Part shown: positions 1 to 10,633 of the stretch, in pieces
How the letters are laid out: every line of letters begins with the position of its first letter
How positions within the stretch are numbered: position 1 is the first letter of the stretch
Assembly: GCA_018260285.1 (NCBI GenBank)
Contig: JAGLBH010000027.1
Coordinates: 1 to 13,960, forward strand
Length of the DNA stretch: 13,960 nt
Origin: Arthrobacter sp.
GTDB lineage: Bacteria; Actinomycetota; Actinomycetes; Actinomycetales; Micrococcaceae
Reading direction: 5' to 3'
Position numbers and translations under genes: made by a program
Notes under the pieces: model-generated
What the model saw: only the letters and a program-made list of their open reading frames with translations
Database searches by the model: none
Told to the model about the DNA's origin: nothing

Positions 1-196
1 GCTCGTCCGCCTGAGCGGTCCCCTCGCAGCCCCAGGACGCAGGCGCCTCCGCGAGACGGCTCGCCGCCCACTGCACAGCCTCCGCCCCCTGCAGCCGGGC
101 GGTCCCGCGCCCGTCGTCGAGCAGGATCTCCTGACAGCTCGGAACGCCCCACCGATCCATGGCAGCTGGGGTGGCGAGCAGAGAGACGGCGATCAT
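1..196 (-). CDS. Hypothetical protein, N-terminal part only (cut by window edge)
   Basis: The minus strand is open from an ATG at 196-194 to the window edge, giving 65 codons. The first residues are hydrophobic (MIAVSLLATPAAMDRWG), followed by mixed sequence with two widely spaced cysteines. Third codon positions are clearly richer in G+C than second positions, as expected for a coding frame here. A GTG at 214-212 would add six residues (VATVES). The hydrophobic start suggests an exported or membrane-attached protein, but no Lys or Arg precedes it, so it is not a textbook signal peptide. There is no strong Shine-Dalgarno site. The gene would be divergent from glf. I do not recognise the family. 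The overlapping plus-strand frames are also open, so the gene itself is uncertain. Confidence 0.4.
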   Translation of the reverse strand, partial: MIAVSLLATPAAMDRWGVPSCQEILLDDGRGTARLQGAEAVQWAASRLAEAPASWGCEGTAQADE

Positions 197-214
197 GCTC
201 TCGACCGTAGCCAC

Positions 215-3566
<3,352 letters not shown>

Positions 3567-3570
<4 letters not shown>

Positions 3571-4427
3571 GCTCTTCGGGCACGGCCCCTCTCGTCCAGC
3601 CTGGCCGGGGGAGGGGGGTCAAGGACGTTCTGACGCACCGATTCCTTCTCAGGCTGCTGGTGCGCAAGGAGATCCAGGTCCGCTACCGGGGGTCGATTCT
3701 CGGGATCTTCTGGTCCTATATCAAGCCCGGCGTCCAGTTCCTCGTCTTCTACATCGCCATGGGGAAGTTCATCGGCTTGGATCGGGGGAACGCCAACTAT
3801 GCGGTCTACCTCTTCTCCGGCATGGTCATCATCAACTTCTTCTCGGAGGCCTTCGGGAACGGGGCGCGCTCGATCGTCGTCAACCAGGGGCTCATCCGGA
3901 AGATCTACATGCCCCGGCAGCTCTTTCCCTTCTCCACGGTGTGGGTGGCGGCGGTGCACTTCCTCCCGCAGATTCTCATTCTTCTCCTGGCGTCCGTCCT
4001 GTCGGGCTGGCGCCCCGGCCTGCTCAATGTCGCCTCGGTGCTCATCGGGTTCGTCATCGTGGCGCTCTTCTCCGCCGGTCTCGGGCTGCTCTTCGCCACA
4101 GCCAATGTCTTCTTCCGGGACTCCGAGAACATCGTGGACATGATCATCATGGTCTCCACCTGGGCCTCACCCGTGCTCTACAAGTGGAGCATGGCCTATG
4201 ACGCTCTTCCCTCGTGGGCCTATGCGATCTACGCGAGCAATCCCCTGACGGTCGCCGTCGAGCTCTTCCACCACGGATTCTGGGACCCGACCGTGGCCTC
4301 TGCGGAGCTTCCGCCCCACCTCTACACGGTGTACGTGCCGGTGGCCCTCCTCGTCTCTGCGGCCACGCTCCTTCTCGGCGACCGTCTCTTCAGAAAGGCA
4401 GAGGGCAACTTTGCACAGGAACTCTGA
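3567..4427 (+). CDS. wzm: ABC-2 type polysaccharide exporter, permease subunit (Wzm-like)
   Basis: This is the membrane half of an ABC exporter that should move the lipid-linked galactan across the cytoplasmic membrane. The 286-residue product has the ABC-2 permease pattern: a cytoplasmic N-terminus, the motif VRYRGSILGIFWSYIKP at about 38-54, about six hydrophobic segments, and a conserved-looking SPVLYKW loop. Mycobacterial RfbD (Rv3783), paired with RfbE as a galactan exporter, is of similar size. The start is GTG 3567, overlapping the glfT2 stop as GTGA; an in-frame ATG at 3510 lies inside glfT2 and would prepend non-homologous sequence. GGAG lies about 10 nt upstream. The N-terminal coding region carries an unusual G5-A-G6 tract (3607-3618). 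Its 3' end overlaps wzt by 17 nt. Confidence 0.92.
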
Positions 4428-5166
4428 CGCCGACGCGCGCGCATCGGTCATCGAGGTCACGAGCGTGCGCAAGGACTTCGTGCTGCGGCACACCCGGTCC
4501 ATGAAAGAGGCGTTCGTCTGGCTCATCAAGGGGAGGAAGGGCGACCTCAGCGAGAAGTTCTCCGCTCTCAAAGACGCCACTCTCACCGTCCGGGAGGGAG
4601 AGACCGTGGCGCTCCTGGGGCTCAACGGCTCGGGCAAGTCCACCCTGCTCAAGCTGATCTCCGGAGTCATGCTGCCCGACGCCGGAACAGTGGCCACCCG
4701 AGGCCGCGTGGCAGGCCTCATCGAGGTGGGCGCGGGCTTCCACGGGGACCTCACCGGCAGGGACAACGTCTACCTCAACGGGGCGATCCTGGGCATGACC
4801 GAGCAGCAGATCAACGAGCGCTTCGACGACATCGTCGCGTTCTCCGAGATCGGGCAGTTCATCGACACGGAGGTCAAGTTCTACTCCTCGGGCATGTATC
4901 TGCGGCTGGCCTTCGCCGTCGCCGTCCACACGGACCCGGACGTCTTCCTCGTGGACGAGATCCTCGCGGTGGGGGACGAGCCCTTCCAGCAGAAGTGCCT
5001 TGCCAAGATCCGCGAGCTCGTGGCGGCAGGGAAGACCCTCGTCGTCGTGAGCCACGACCTGGATCTCGTCTCGACGATCTGCGACAGGGGAGTGCTTCTC
5101 AAGCACGGGGATATACTCTTTGACGGCCCCATCCGAGACGCTGTGGCTATGATGCGCGAGCATTGA
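4411..5166 (+). CDS. wzt: ABC polysaccharide exporter, ATPase subunit (Wzt-like)
   Basis: This is the nucleotide-binding subunit that powers the adjacent permease. Over 251 residues it has Walker A GLNGSGKST (70-78), the signature YSSGMYLRLAFAVA (from 158, with SSG in place of LSG, as usual in polysaccharide exporters), Walker B VFLVDE (D182/E183), and the H-loop histidine H215 in VVSHDL. GTVATRGRVAGLIEVGAGF is typical of the O-antigen/teichoic-acid exporter subfamily. It ends directly after the ATPase domain and lacks the C-terminal carbohydrate-binding domain of Wzt proteins that recognise a capped chain, as with mycobacterial RfbE. The start is TTG 4411, preceded by AGAGGG 5 nt upstream; no ATG or GTG is available in frame nearby. 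It overlaps wzm by 17 nt, which points to coupled translation. Confidence 0.92.
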   Translation: MHRNSDADARASVIEVTSVRKDFVLRHTRSMKEAFVWLIKGRKGDLSEKFSALKDATLTVREGETVALLGLNGSGKSTLLKLISGVMLPDAGTVATRGRVAGLIEVGAGFHGDLTGRDNVYLNGAILGMTEQQINERFDDIVAFSEIGQFIDTEVKFYSSGMYLRLAFAVAVHTDPDVFLVDEILAVGDEPFQQKCLAKIRELVAAGKTLVVVSHDLDLVSTICDRGVLLKHGDILFDGPIRDAVAMMREH

Positions 5167-5171
5167 TCATT

Positions 5172-5180
5172 GGAGAAAGG
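5172..5180 (+). promoter_or_regulatory. Ribosome binding site for the acyltransferase gene
   Basis: GGAGAAAGG at 5172-5180 lies 10 nt before GTG 5191. A TTG at 5170, also in frame, overlaps this site and has no Shine-Dalgarno sequence of its own, so GTG 5191 is the better start. The alternative would add seven residues. Confidence 0.55.
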
Positions 5181-5190
5181 TTGGGACCCC

Positions 5191-7317
5191 GTGGCGCGTG
5201 CTGCATTCCGGAAGGACATCCAGGCGCTGCGAGCCCTGGCCGTCACCCTCGTTGTCATCCATCACTTCTGGACGAGTCGGCTTCACGGCGGGTACATCGG
5301 AGTGGACGTGTTCTTCGTCATCTCCGGGTTCCTCATCACCTCCCATCTGAGCCGAGAGCTTGAGAACACGGGGCGAGTGCGGCTCGCCACCTTCTACGCC
5401 CGTCGTGTGAGACGCCTGCTTCCGGCGGCCTTCGCCGTTCTCATCGCGGGCTCTCTTCTCGTCTGGCTGTTCGTTCCCTTCTCCGCCTGGGAGAGAACCG
5501 CGCGCGAGGTCACGGCGGCTGCCTTCTACGCGGAGAACTGGGTCCTGGCAGCCAGCGCCGTCGACTACTCAGCGTCCCAGAACGACGCGACGATCGCCCA
5601 GCACTACTGGTCCCTCTCGGTGGAGGAGCAGTTCTACCTTCTCTGGCCCCTTCTCCTGTGGGGCTTCGTGGCCCTGTGGCGGAGGGTGGACGCCCCCGTC
5701 ATGGCGAAAGCGGGCATCCGGGACGAGCTGGGACCCAAGCGGGCGACGACGATCGGCATTGCCGGAGCGCTGCTTCTCGTGGGACTCGTCTCCTTCCCCC
5801 TGTCCGTGTGGTGGGTCGCCAACAGCCGGCAGTCCGCCTACTTCGTGACGCAGGCCCGCCTCTGGGAGTTCGCCGTGGGCGCGGCTGTGGCGCTTCTGCC
5901 CCGTCTCATCGCGGGGCGCGCTCTGCCCGCGGCGCCCACCGCTGCCGTCCAGTGGATTCTGAGCATCGGCGGCTGGAGCGTGCTCGCCTGGGCGGCCTTG
6001 ACCTACTCCGCTGACACCCCCTTCCCCGGGGCCGCCGCGGCAGCGCCCGTGCTGGCCACCGCAGCGATCATCGCAGCCGGCTGCCTGAGGACGCCGCCTG
6101 CGCCCCTGGAGGCGGCCTACGGCCTCAAGCCCGTGCAGTGGATGGGCGACGTCTCCTACTCGGTGTACCTCTGGCACTGGCCCCTCGTGGTCGTGGCGCC
6201 CTACGTCCTGGGCACAGAGCACCCGTCCCTGCGCAACCTGGGCCTCTACGCCCTGACGCTGATCCTGGCGTGGGCCAGCTATCGGTGGATCGAGCCGGCC
6301 GGCCAGCGGCTGCGCCCTGCGGCGGCTCCCTGGAAGGCCCTCACCGCCATGGCGGTGGGCATGGCTCTGATCGCCGGGATGGGCGCGGTGCAGGCCAGGC
6401 AGGGGCAGCAGCGCTCTGCCGAGGCGGCCGCGCAGCAGGAGAGCCTGCAGGCCACCGGCTGCACGGGCCCTCTGGCCCTCGTCAACCGCGCTGAATGCGC
6501 GGACAAGGTGTCGCAGCCCGTTGCCGTCACCGCCATGGCAGACGTCAACCGCTACTTCGTGAGCGATCCGATCTGCCAGACGAACAAGGAGCCCGGTGCC
6601 GGCGCGGGGGAGCGCGTCTGCGACTTCTCGGAAGGGCGCAAGAACCCGCACGTCGCGTACATCGCCGGAGACTCCCATGCGCAGCACTGGCAGGGAGGCC
6701 TCATCGAGGTGGCCAAACGCCAGAAGTGGAAGCTCTACTACACCTACTTCGGCGGCTGCCCCCTGGCGGACGTGCCCTACATCGGATACACCCAGCTGGC
6801 GCCGGACGGCGGGGCCTCCTGCCGAGCCAAGTCCAAGGCGCTCTCCGAGCGCATCCTCGCCCTCAAGCCAGATCGCGTTCTCTATTCCGTGTATGCGCGC
6901 GGCGAGAAGGTGCAGACCACCGGTGGAGAGAGCCAGCTCGACGTGTGGACCAAGGGCCTCCCCGTCTTCTGGAAGGCCTGGGCCGCGGCGGGCATTCAGG
7001 TGGACATCATGGCGGATCCGCCCCTCAACGGCGAGGTCCGAGACACGAAGTGCCTGACGGTCAATGCTCAGAACCCGTCCGCGTGCGCGACGGATCGCGC
7101 ACAGGCACTCGGCACAGACCCCATGAGGGCCGCTTTCAAGACAGTCCGAGACCCGAAGATCCGCCTCATCGACACGACAGACGCCTTCTGCGATGAGAAG
7201 AGCTGCTACGCCGGGGTCGGAGGAGTGGCCGTGTACTACAACCAGGACCACCTCAACCGCGAGTACGTCCGGCTCATGTGGCCCTACCTCACGAAGCTGC
7301 TCACTTCGACTGAATGA
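5191..7317 (+). CDS. Membrane O-acyltransferase (acyltransferase_3) with C-terminal SGNH domain
   Basis: This 708-residue protein resembles OafA/OatA-type enzymes that acetylate or acylate surface glycans outside the membrane. The N-terminal half is an acyltransferase_3 membrane domain: DIQALRALAV, the histidines H24-H25 in VVIHHFW, YIGVDVFFVISGFLI, RRVRRLLPA, QHYWSLSVEEQFYLLWPL and YSVYLWHWPLVV, with about ten membrane segments. After about residue 400 comes an extracytoplasmic region with many cysteines, suggesting disulfides, and an SGNH hydrolase-like domain with GDSH at 493-496 (S495 the likely nucleophile). The terminal motif reads NQDHLN around H687, so the usual DxxH aspartate position is N684; D686 lies next to the histidine. 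The start is 24 nt after wzt. The most likely target is the exported galactan; substrate and acyl group are inferred. Confidence 0.88.
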   Translation: MARAAFRKDIQALRALAVTLVVIHHFWTSRLHGGYIGVDVFFVISGFLITSHLSRELENTGRVRLATFYARRVRRLLPAAFAVLIAGSLLVWLFVPFSAWERTAREVTAAAFYAENWVLAASAVDYSASQNDATIAQHYWSLSVEEQFYLLWPLLLWGFVALWRRVDAPVMAKAGIRDELGPKRATTIGIAGALLLVGLVSFPLSVWWVANSRQSAYFVTQARLWEFAVGAAVALLPRLIAGRALPAAPTAAVQWILSIGGWSVLAWAALTYSADTPFPGAAAAAPVLATAAIIAAGCLRTPPAPLEAAYGLKPVQWMGDVSYSVYLWHWPLVVVAPYVLGTEHPSLRNLGLYALTLILAWASYRWIEPAGQRLRPAAAPWKALTAMAVGMALIAGMGAVQARQGQQRSAEAAAQQESLQATGCTGPLALVNRAECADKVSQPVAVTAMADVNRYFVSDPICQTNKEPGAGAGERVCDFSEGRKNPHVAYIAGDSHAQHWQGGLIEVAKRQKWKLYYTYFGGCPLADVPYIGYTQLAPDGGASCRAKSKALSERILALKPDRVLYSVYARGEKVQTTGGESQLDVWTKGLPVFWKAWAAAGIQVDIMADPPLNGEVRDTKCLTVNAQNPSACATDRAQALGTDPMRAAFKTVRDPKIRLIDTTDAFCDEKSCYAGVGGVAVYYNQDHLNREYVRLMWPYLTKLLTSTE

Positions 7318-7801
7318 GGACCTTCAGGATGAGGAAGCGCAGCACCGTGGCGGCCGCATTGGCCGCCACGAGGACGACGAGCTCGAGGGTCTTGTTCTCC
7401 CCAGCGTGAAAGAGGGCGAGGAGGAAGAGCGACCCGCTCGTGAGACCGAGGCCCAGGCCGAAGGCCACGAGGCCGCCGATATGGTGCTTGACCGCGTCGT
7501 CCCTGCCCTTGACCCCGAAGGTGAAGCGCCGATTGGCTGCCGTGTTGGCCACCGCCGTGATGAGGAGCGCCAGGAGGTTCGCCGCCTGCGCTCCGACGCC
7601 CTGGCGCAGAATCCAGTAGACGAGCATGTAGGCCAGGGTGGAGAGCACCCCGATCATGCCGAAGCGCATGAGCTGCAGCAGGGCGCCGTTCCTCCAGGCG
7701 CCCAGGTTTCTCCAGGCACCCAGGCCCGAAGCCTGTGCGGGCTGGGCAGAGGACGCGCGTGGCGCAGTCTCGTTCACTGGGGTGGTCCCTTCAGAGGTCA
7801 T
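7301..7801 (-). CDS. GtrA family small membrane protein (putative polyprenyl-phosphate-sugar flippase)
   Basis: GtrA-type proteins are small four-helix membrane proteins thought to flip polyprenyl-phosphate-linked sugars across the membrane. The 166-residue product has about 40 cytoplasmic N-terminal residues, then four hydrophobic segments at about 45-66, 72-92, 110-133 and 138-160. Family-like features are LMRFGMIGVLSTLAYMLVY and NTAANRRFTFG between segments 2 and 3. Its ATG overlaps the stop of the upstream DUF6541-type gene (ATGA at 7801-7798), and it has no clear Shine-Dalgarno site, so it is probably translated by coupling. The N-terminus contains an in-frame 18-bp duplication (LGAWRN twice). 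Its 3' end overlaps the convergent acyltransferase gene by 17 bp. The transported sugar is unknown. Confidence 0.85.
   Translation of the reverse strand: MTSEGTTPVNETAPRASSAQPAQASGLGAWRNLGAWRNGALLQLMRFGMIGVLSTLAYMLVYWILRQGVGAQAANLLALLITAVANTAANRRFTFGVKGRDDAVKHHIGGLVAFGLGLGLTSGSLFLLALFHAGENKTLELVVLVAANAAATVLRFLILKVLIQSK
7346..7370 (+). terminator. Candidate hairpin terminator without a U-tract
   Basis: CGTGGCGGCC, a 5-nt loop GCATT, and GGCCGCCACG form a perfect 10-bp GC-rich stem. It starts 29 nt after the stop of the acyltransferase gene, the last gene of the plus-strand operon, and lies inside the 3' end of the opposing gtrA-like gene. No T-run follows on either strand, so it would have to act as a U-less terminator, which have been proposed for high-GC actinobacteria. 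The repeat also encodes an alanine-rich stretch of the GtrA-like protein, so it could be a by-product of codon use. Confidence 0.35.
7688..7723. repeat. 18-bp tandem direct repeat, two copies
   Basis: The units at 7688-7705 and 7706-7723 (GTTYCTCCAGGCRCCCAG) differ at two positions. Inside the gtrA-like gene they encode LGAWRN twice in the cytoplasmic N-terminal tail. The frame is kept. Confidence 0.85.
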
Positions 7802-9837
7802 GAACAGGCGGTCACGCGGTAGAGGCGGGCATCGCCGACCCTGTCGGCCAGAACAAGGCCGGCGCGGCCGGAGAGGAACTCCGTCCCGGGCAGGGAGTGA
7901 TGGCCGCGGTGCACCTCGAGGCCGCCGAAGTCCAGAACCCAGTAGGTCTTCGTCCGACGGACGGCATCACACACCGCAGGGTTGAAGGAGGCCTCCTCGA
8001 TGTGGTCCAGGAGATACTGGGCGTCGTCGGAGATCTTTCCGTAGATGTGCGGCCGGGTGGTCTTGCGATCTGAGATCGCGTAGACCAGGGAAGCGCCAGT
8101 CCACGGGTTGCCCAGCACGGTGTTGTCGGCAGGCACGATCCCTGGCAGCCGGTCCAGGAGTGTGCGCTCGTCGGGGGAGAGGAGGAGGCTGTCCTTCCCG
8201 ACGTAGTAGCGGCCGTTGAGCTTGGACTGCTCGGCGGTCATGGCCCCGGACTGGAGCTGCATTCCCAGGGCGCCCGTCAGCAGCACGGCGAAGACTGCTG
8301 AGACGATGAGGCGGTTGTTGAGCCAGGGAGCCTTGGTCTCAGCGGCCCGCGAGTAGAGGGACGACTGCATAACCCGCTTGGTCAGCCAGCGGATGATGAA
8401 CTCTGCGCCGAGGATGACCACGGGGGCGGAGACGATGGGGAGGAGGGCCGCGAGACGGTTCGAGTCGTTGTACCAGATCCCGGCGAAGAAGGAGCGGAAA
8501 TCGCCGAAGGTCTCCGACGAGCTGACGATGTACAGCCAGGCGCCCATGAGGAACATGCCCACCACCCAGCGCTGGCGCTTGGCGAGCAGCAGGAAGATCA
8601 CGCCCGTGCAGGTGAGGATGAACATCTCCAGTCCGCCGGGCAGACCCATGGGGGTTCCGGCGAGCACCTCGCCGACCGCCTGGGAGTGGGTCTGGTAGGG
8701 CGGCCAGGTGGACGACGACGCAGCCGGCCTGATGTTGATCCAGGCCACGAGGGAGAAGATTCCGTAGAGGGCGAACAGGACAAGGAAGGTGCGGAAGCCC
8801 CGTCGTCGTCGCTGAGAGTCATGCCGGGTGACGAACGCCCACCAGAGGCGCGTCACCATGACCGGGAGGATGAAGGCGATGAAGGCGAGCAGCGTGCTCG
8901 GGTGCGCCAGGACCATCCCCGGGAACGCCGCGAGGAGGGAGAGCAGGCCTGCCCAGAACGTGGGACTCTCCGCCTGAGTCATGCCGAGCAGCTGGAGCAG
9001 GGCTCCGAGGGCCGCCGGGAGGATCGCCAGGGCCAGGTGGTTCGGGTAGAGCACGCCGAAGTCCACCATGAGGTAGGGGAAGGCCGGGAAGCCCGGGGCC
9101 ACGGCGGCAGTGAGGACGATGGGGAGCAGCCGGGGGCCGGTGATGCGGGTGATGAAGAAGAGGAGCGAGAGCGGCCAGACGAGGCAGCCGATGACCATGT
9201 TGGTGATGTTCACCGCAGCGGGAATGCTCAGGCGGAAGAGCATCGCGACGAGGGAGACCATGTCGTGCCAGACCGCAGGGTAGAACCCCTGGGACTCCGG
9301 CGTGAGATTCCCCAGGGTGAGGGAGGAGCCGTTCTGAGTGTCGATGATCGCGCGAATGGCGTTGAGGTGGTAGATGTTGTCGAACGTCTGGGAGACGCGC
9401 TCGACGTTGCCGAACCCGTGCGCGTAGCGGTAGAAGAGCGCGAACGCCGGGAGGGCGACGGCTGCCACATAGATGAGAGCCACGGGAGCGTCAACGCCCC
9501 AGCGGAAGGTCTGGAGTCGGCTGACCACGGGGGTGTCAAACCGGTCATAGGAGTGCGCCTGGGTGATGTCCGTCTTCCAGATGGCGAGCGCGAAACGGCC
9601 CAGCAGAGCGAGCAGGGCCACCAGGACCGCGCCGCCTAGATAGACGGGGGGGCCCCAGGGGATGTTGAGCAGCCCGGCCAGCACCGCGAACACCCCGATG
9701 ACGGTCGCCGAGGCCGGGATCGCGAACGCGAAGGTCCCCAGTCCGCGGATTCCGGCGGCTCGCAGGATGACAAGACCCGGCAGGAGCAGGAAGGCTGTCG
9801 CCCCCACGAGGTAGGGGATAGTGTGCATCCAGCTCAT
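7798..9837 (-). CDS. Large polytopic membrane protein, DUF6541-like, putative extracytoplasmic glycosyltransferase
   Basis: The 679-residue product has about 13-14 hydrophobic segments between residues 8 and 526, then a C-terminal domain of about 150 residues. That domain contains VLGNPWTGASLVYAISDR and is probably extracytoplasmic. A long loop after the fourth segment (about 137-205) holds TFDNIYHLNAIRAI with D153, resembling the first-loop acidic residue used by GT-C transferases; YPNHLALAILP and WYNDSNRLAALLP are other conserved-looking stretches. The architecture fits DUF6541, recognised from memory. I infer a GT-C-like transferase using a polyprenyl-linked sugar, because a gtrA-like gene follows with an ATGA overlap and a DPM1-like gene is divergent. 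The ATG at 9837 is chosen where hydrophobic sequence begins; GAAGGAG lies 13 nt upstream and GAGAG closer. The frame stays open upstream but that part is antisense to the next gene. Confidence 0.82.
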   Translation of the reverse strand: MSWMHTIPYLVGATAFLLLPGLVILRAAGIRGLGTFAFAIPASATVIGVFAVLAGLLNIPWGPPVYLGGAVLVALLALLGRFALAIWKTDITQAHSYDRFDTPVVSRLQTFRWGVDAPVALIYVAAVALPAFALFYRYAHGFGNVERVSQTFDNIYHLNAIRAIIDTQNGSSLTLGNLTPESQGFYPAVWHDMVSLVAMLFRLSIPAAVNITNMVIGCLVWPLSLLFFITRITGPRLLPIVLTAAVAPGFPAFPYLMVDFGVLYPNHLALAILPAALGALLQLLGMTQAESPTFWAGLLSLLAAFPGMVLAHPSTLLAFIAFILPVMVTRLWWAFVTRHDSQRRRRGFRTFLVLFALYGIFSLVAWINIRPAASSSTWPPYQTHSQAVGEVLAGTPMGLPGGLEMFILTCTGVIFLLLAKRQRWVVGMFLMGAWLYIVSSSETFGDFRSFFAGIWYNDSNRLAALLPIVSAPVVILGAEFIIRWLTKRVMQSSLYSRAAETKAPWLNNRLIVSAVFAVLLTGALGMQLQSGAMTAEQSKLNGRYYVGKDSLLLSPDERTLLDRLPGIVPADNTVLGNPWTGASLVYAISDRKTTRPHIYGKISDDAQYLLDHIEEASFNPAVCDAVRRTKTYWVLDFGGLEVHRGHHSLPGTEFLSGRAGLVLADRVGDARLYRVTACS

Positions 9838-9963
9838 CGACGCTCTCAGACTCCTTCGGGGGACAATTCCTCCGTCTAACTCTAAGCCACGCCTGCACGG
9901 GGGAGCTGTGAACCGCGAGCCGGTCACGGGGAAATCGCCTGTTGGTGTGGAATACTCATCAGA
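9838..9963. promoter_or_regulatory. Divergent promoter region
   Basis: This 126-bp gap between two divergent genes must hold promoters for both operons. For the minus strand, TAGAGT (reverse complement of 9879-9884) fits the TANNNT -10 pattern and would give a leader of about 35 nt. For the plus strand, AATACT at 9951-9956 is the best -10. Neither has a convincing -35 box. An imperfect dyad, GTGA-N12-TCAC (9908-9927), lies between the two expected -35 positions and could be a shared operator. Confidence 0.5.
9951..9956 (+). promoter_or_regulatory. Candidate -10 element for a leaderless transcript
   Basis: AATACT matches TATAAT at four of six positions and ends 7 nt before GTG 9964. Transcription would then start at or next to the start codon. 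No Shine-Dalgarno sequence precedes that GTG, which fits a leaderless mRNA, a common type in actinobacteria. Confidence 0.35.
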
Positions 9964-10629
9964 GTGAGTCGAGCATGGATTGTGATCCCGATGTATAACG
10001 AGGCGTCTGTCGTCGGCGACGTCATTCGTCGCGTCCGGACGGTGTTTCCTCATGTCGTCTGCGTGGACGACGGAAGCACGGACGGATCCCAGGAGGTCGC
10101 TCGCGCCGCAGGGGCGGTCGTCGTCCAGCACCCGATCAACCTCGGTCAGGGCGCCGCGCTGCAGACGGGCATCTCGTACGCCCTCGAGGACCCCGAGATG
10201 ACGTCGGTCGTCACGTTCGACGCCGACGGCCAGCACCGTCTCGAAGACGCTCAGGCCATGGTGGCCCGCATCGACTCCGGCGAGGCGGACATCGTCCTCG
10301 GCTCCCGATTCCTCGACTCCCGCACGCAGCTGGCCCCCATGAAGCGGCTCGTCCTCAAGACCGCCGCCCTTCAGAGCCGCATGTCCACGGGGATGAATCT
10401 CACCGATGCCCACAACGGCCTCCGCGCGATCAACCGGGACGTGGCCAGCCGGCTGTATCTGACGCAGAACCGCATGGCCCACGCCTCCGAGCTGGTCAAC
10501 CAGATCGCCGAGATGAAGCCGCGGTGGGTTGAGCATCCCGTGGAGATCATCTACACGGACTATTCCAAGGCGAAGGGACAGTCCCTCCTGAACTCCGTCA
10601 ACATCCTCGCCGAACTGTTCCTGAGGTAG
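9964..10629 (+). CDS. GT2 glycosyltransferase, DPM1/polyprenyl-phosphate glycosyltransferase type
   Basis: This enzyme probably transfers a sugar from a nucleotide donor to polyprenyl phosphate at the cytoplasmic face. The 221-residue product is a minimal GT-A domain: WIVIPMYNEA at the N-terminus, VVCVDDGSTDGS with D35/D36, INLGQGAALQTG, the metal-binding FDADGQH (D86, D88) and VLGSRF. It lacks the C-terminal membrane helices of GtrB-type enzymes. Instead a separate DUF2304 membrane protein is encoded 4 nt after its stop, a likely partner. The start is GTG 9964, the only candidate before the fold begins; there is no Shine-Dalgarno site, so it may be leaderless. The divergent GtrA and DUF6541-type genes support a lipid-linked sugar role. 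The sugar is unknown. Confidence 0.88.
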   Translation: MSRAWIVIPMYNEASVVGDVIRRVRTVFPHVVCVDDGSTDGSQEVARAAGAVVVQHPINLGQGAALQTGISYALEDPEMTSVVTFDADGQHRLEDAQAMVARIDSGEADIVLGSRFLDSRTQLAPMKRLVLKTAALQSRMSTGMNLTDAHNGLRAINRDVASRLYLTQNRMAHASELVNQIAEMKPRWVEHPVEIIYTDYSKAKGQSLLNSVNILAELFLR

Positions 10630-10633
10630 GACC

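Noticed and set aside
5569..7251. 560-codon open frame antisense to the acyltransferase gene
   Set aside because: Low-complexity composition and no motif, while the plus strand encodes clear acyltransferase and SGNH motifs.
8686..9639. 317-codon plus-strand frame across the DUF6541-like gene
   Set aside because: Extremely Glu, Arg, Asp and Gly rich, as expected from the reverse of a hydrophobic membrane protein gene.
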